Under the pieces are notes generated by a model. The model was given only the letters and a program-made list of their open reading frames with translations, had not been told where the DNA came from and did not search any database. Of a stretch of 64,000 nt of DNA, positions 61,645-64,000 are shown one piece after another. A program made the translations under genes and the position numbers. The number at the start of each line of letters is the position of its first letter. The stretch's first letter is position 1. Source of the stretch: Geomicrobium halophilum (GTDB lineage Bacteria > Bacillota > Bacilli > Bacillales > Marinococcaceae); NCBI RefSeq assembly GCF_014207655.1, contig NZ_JACHHJ010000004.1, positions 62,001-126,000 on the forward strand, given 5' to 3'.

Positions 61645-61986
61645 ATGAAAAATATAGAAAAAAACGCCGTCCAGGCAGCTTTGGACACGTTTAGCGGAAA
61701 GCAAATGTACGTGCACTTTGAAATGACGAATGGCGCTTACGCCGCCTATCGACATGGAAAGTTTCATGCCGCCGGAGGATATGTGCGGAACGCCCGTCAG
61801 GATATCAAGCATGGAAAAATTACCGGAGACGGTCCCTATCGCGTCGGTTTAAAAACCGAAAATGGCTGGATCTTCGCAGAAGGTTTATCGGTTTTTGAAC
61901 AAAACGATGGGTCATTATACTTATACGGATTTGATGAGCAAGAAAAACTTTCAATCGCTTTGCAGCTAAGTACAGCTCCATTTTAG
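61645..61986 (+). CDS. yojF: YojF family protein (DUF1806)
   Basis: A 113-residue protein with the YojF pattern: VQAALDTFSGKQMYVHFEMTNGAY near residue 8, AYRHGKFHAAGGYVRNA and DGPYRVGLKTENGWIFAEGL. The family is consistently encoded directly before bshB2 (yojG), as here with 16 bp between them, and may assist that deacetylase; its precise role is not known. ATG follows AAAGGA. Confidence 0.85.
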   Translation: MKNIEKNAVQAALDTFSGKQMYVHFEMTNGAYAAYRHGKFHAAGGYVRNARQDIKHGKITGDGPYRVGLKTENGWIFAEGLSVFEQNDGSLYLYGFDEQEKLSIALQLSTAPF

Positions 61987-62002
61987 AGAGGAAGGATTCA
62001 AC

Positions 62003-62671
62003 ATGAAAAAAGAACGCCACATCTTATTACTTTTCCCCCACCCGGATGACGAAACTTTTGGCGCCGCCGGCACAGTACTCATGCATAAACGAAAGCACGG
62101 GACGAAAGTGACGTGCGCGACGTTAACTTCCGGAGAAATGGGCCGAAATCTTGGAAACCCACCCGTAGCTAATCGAGAAACCTTACCGATCGTGCGCCGT
62201 CAAGAGTTTGAGCGTGCCTGTGAAATCATGGAGATTGATGAGCTCCTCCATCTTGGGTATCGGGATAAAACGTTGGAATTCGAAGATATACAAGAGGTGG
62301 CCTCCCATTTAAAAGAAGTCATTGAAAAGGTGAACCCAACGCTTGTCATTTCCTTTTATCCAGGATTAAGCATCCACCCCGATCACGACGCCACCGGCGA
62401 AGCTGTGGTGGAAGCCATGAAACAAATCCCGGAAGCCGAACGTCCAACGTTGCACACGAAAGCAATTGCGGCCCACTCGGTTAAGGAGATCGGGGAACCT
62501 GATATCGTTCACGATATTGATGAGCTAATGGATCAGAAACTGAAGGCGATTGATGCTCATGAAAGCCAAATGCAAGAAGTATCGGCCATCACGAAACAGA
62601 AACTAAGCGAAGGCGACGAAGACACTGAAGCATGGATTCGCTATGAAGAGTTTTGGACATATGAATTTTAG
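62003..62671 (+). CDS. bshB2: Bacillithiol biosynthesis deacetylase BshB2
   Basis: A 222-residue LmbE-type zinc deacetylase. The metal-binding PHPDDETFG motif is at residues 12-20, and the second His is in SIHPDHDATG near 130. TLTSGEMGRNLGNPP and LGYRDKTLEF are further family landmarks. It removes the acetyl group from GlcNAc-malate in bacillithiol synthesis or acts on bacillithiol conjugates (the Bca role). ATG follows GAGAGGAAGG, within the yojF operon. Bacillithiol is specific to Firmicutes and relatives, which supports the host assignment. Confidence 0.88.
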   Translation: MKKERHILLLFPHPDDETFGAAGTVLMHKRKHGTKVTCATLTSGEMGRNLGNPPVANRETLPIVRRQEFERACEIMEIDELLHLGYRDKTLEFEDIQEVASHLKEVIEKVNPTLVISFYPGLSIHPDHDATGEAVVEAMKQIPEAERPTLHTKAIAAHSVKEIGEPDIVHDIDELMDQKLKAIDAHESQMQEVSAITKQKLSEGDEDTEAWIRYEEFWTYEF

Positions 62672-62674
62672 CCA

Positions 62675-62712
62675 TTAAAAAGAGGGATGTCGATGGGACG
62701 TCCCTCTTTTGG
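62675..62712 (+). terminator. Intrinsic terminator
   Basis: AAAAGAGGGA and TCCCTCTTTT pair with a loop of about 13 nt after bshB2. Confidence 0.75.
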
Positions 62713-62732
62713 TATGCGGCGCGGCGGTCGGT

Positions 62733-62844
62733 TTCGTTGCACCAGTTTCTTTTTTCGATGCTTTGATGAGATCATTCAGCGCTTCTGGTCTTTTTTCGGC
62801 GCTTGGACAGGTTAATTCGGCGTTTTGCCTCGGTTATTCAGTGT
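62733..62844. repeat. GCCGAAT-core array (inverted), 20-21 bp pitch, 6 copies
   Basis: In plus orientation TTCGGCGC-like cores begin at 62733, 62754, 62775, 62795, 62816 and 62837 (21, 21, 20, 21, 21 bp). The last copy (TTCAGTGT) lies inside the 3' end of the thioredoxin-like gene. Confidence 0.7.
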
Positions 62845-63385
62845 TCGCTTGTTCCAGCGCTATTATAATGCTTTCATAAACGTCATTCCAGACGTTGTCA
62901 TCTTCGCGATAAGTTTTCGTGATCGTTACAAGGGTTTCTTTCCACTTTTCTTCATAATTGGGGGCGTCCTTGGACGGCAAGTCAGCAAAAAGCTTATCGA
63001 CCCTCGCTTGTAATTCGGGAGCGCGCGGTCCCCAGTTTGCTACTTCATTTCCATTTTCATCAATAAAAATAAAAACTGGGATCGAGCGGGATTTTCCATT
63101 CGTTAAATATTGATCCATCAGTTCCAAGTTACTGTCTCTAAGCAAGAACGATGTCTGAATATCAGTCTGCTCTGCGATCCGAAGCAAAATGGGAACATTC
63201 AACATAGCATCTCCGCACCAATCTTCTGTGAGGACGATGACGCGCAATGGTTTCTTTTCTAGCCTGTTGTCTGCCGAAATGCTAAAGTTTTCATAAATAT
63301 GCTGAAGATTTTCCTTGTGTTCGGTCATATTCTCGATATATCTTTTTGCGCTCATGCCCTTCGAATACCATTCATTTAATTCCAT
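62834..63385 (-). CDS. Thioredoxin-like fold protein
   Basis: A 183-residue cytoplasmic protein with a thioredoxin-like core: RVIVLTEDWCGDAMLNVPILLRIAE (residues ~48-72, shown in part), then SIPVFIFIDENGNEV with the cis-Pro. The active site WCGDA has one Cys rather than CxxC, so a monothiol or non-redox role is likely. This type is frequent in Bacilli and uncharacterised. It overlaps the 3' end of the patatin gene by 10 nt. Confidence 0.85.
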   Translation of the reverse strand: MELNEWYSKGMSAKRYIENMTEHKENLQHIYENFSISADNRLEKKPLRVIVLTEDWCGDAMLNVPILLRIAEQTDIQTSFLLRDSNLELMDQYLTNGKSRSIPVFIFIDENGNEVANWGPRAPELQARVDKLFADLPSKDAPNYEEKWKETLVTITKTYREDDNVWNDVYESIIIALEQANTE

Positions 63386-64000
63386 TCCTCTGTCCCTTCT
63401 TTCCTTCGTTTGTCTTTATGTTGTTCAAAATCCCATTCAGACAAAAATTTTTTCGCCGAAGAATAACCTGATTCATACAGCCATTCAATGTCCTCATCCT
63501 TCAGATCGAAATCAGTAGCGTCAATATCACCGGTGGGTACCTGTATGGTACGTTCTCTTGTTTTTTCATTCATATGACGTAAATCATGGGCTTGAAGCAT
63601 CGTTTTAAATATATTTGTAAAAAGATGGATCGGTGAAGGTATAACAGCTCCTGTACTAATTTCCTCTCTTACAAAATGGAAACCGAAGGTAGGAAAACGG
63701 GGTTCCTCGTCTGTATCAAAGATCCATATCGGAAAATTACTAAGCAAGCCTCCATCTAAAATATAGGATTTTTTCTCTTCTTTTGATTCCCAAATCACTG
63801 GACGGAAGAAAAAAGGGAGTGAAGAACTCATCCGGACGGCCGTTGACACCTTCACATCATCTGGGGCTAGCCCATAACGTTCTAAATCATCAGGGAAAAT
63901 CAGCATTTTACCGCTCGAAATATCAGAGGCAATAATCTTTAATTTTCCTTCTGGGAGATCAGCAAAGGTCTGAACCCCTTTTTCATAAAGAAGAGTATCA
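63376..64000 (-). CDS. Patatin-like phospholipase (3' part, start outside window)
   Basis: The frame is open to the window edge, giving 207 codons of the C-terminal part. It contains VRMSSSLPFFFRPV and the catalytic Asp in ILDGGLLSNFPIWIF (DGG motif). The GxSxG serine should lie upstream, outside the window. Cytoplasmic or membrane-associated lipid acyl hydrolase; the family includes regulators of membrane lipids. Coupled to the downstream thioredoxin-like gene by overlap. Confidence 0.88.
   Translation of the reverse strand, partial: DTLLYEKGVQTFADLPEGKLKIIASDISSGKMLIFPDDLERYGLAPDDVKVSTAVRMSSSLPFFFRPVIWESKEEKKSYILDGGLLSNFPIWIFDTDEEPRFPTFGFHFVREEISTGAVIPSPIHLFTNIFKTMLQAHDLRHMNEKTRERTIQVPTGDIDATDFDLKDEDIEWLYESGYSSAKKFLSEWDFEQHKDKRRKEGTEEWN

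Overview
The window reads as chromosome from a salt-tolerant, probably alkaliphilic, endospore-forming member of the Bacillaceae. Supporting signs are AGGAGG-type ribosome sites throughout, a CotF-type spore coat protein, spore germination genes, a bacillithiol deacetylase (bshB2 with yojF), ClpE with CtsR operators, a qox quinol oxidase, an ectoine/hydroxyectoine uptake system (ehu) and an ectoine hydroxylase (ectD), plus many acidic exported domains. No rRNA, tRNA, CRISPR array or complete insertion sequence was found.

Layout. 1-3.1 kb: end of an ehu operon, a membrane protein/acetyltransferase pair and a cold-shock gene. 3.3-8.4 kb: two CstA-type transporters (the second broken by a 7-nt deletion), a small protein ending in Cys-Cys and an ArsA-like ATPase. 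8.4-15.7 kb: coat protein, DUF418, the DUF1659/DUF2922/YvrJ trio, a stress protein, an S9 peptidase, a lipoprotein and a lytic transglycosylase. 15.7-19.7 kb: threonine degradation (tdh, kbl), a degenerate PEP-mutase-like protein and a flavin reductase. 19.8-24.1 kb: two paralogous drug exporters with a TetR regulator. 24.2-28.4 kb: PRC-barrel protein, YuiF-type antiporter, nitroreductase and trhO. 28.6-32.7 kb: an overlapping minus-strand gene group with a squalene/phytoene-synthase-like protein, three membrane proteins and a DUF3231 protein. 33.5-37.8 kb: methylcitrate cycle operon with its GntR regulator. 38.0-44.3 kb: ilvD and a TAXI-type TRAP transporter. 44.5-48.1 kb: clpE and ectD. 48.3-52.7 kb: qoxABCD. 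53.1-55.7 kb: DEAD-box helicase, second cold-shock gene and CHY zinc finger. 56.2-60.2 kb: germination-gene debris (a frameshifted gerAB and a GerAA-GerAC chimera) around a second DUF3231 pair. 60.6-64 kb: S66 peptidase, bacillithiol genes, thioredoxin-like protein and a patatin.

The intergenic DNA is the most unusual part. Five loci carry arrays of a GCCGAAT core repeated with a 20-21 bp pitch, from a perfect 17-copy array at 39.8-40.1 kb to decayed 5-7 copy arrays. A second, unrelated sequence (core AACTTCCC) repeats with the same pitch at 12.2 kb and 60.4 kb. Two MITE-like families with terminal inverted repeats (GTTCAAAAAG ends, and GGGACTATCCCAAAAGC ends) are also scattered between genes. 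Gene functions were assigned from motifs and recalled family features only; no database search was run.
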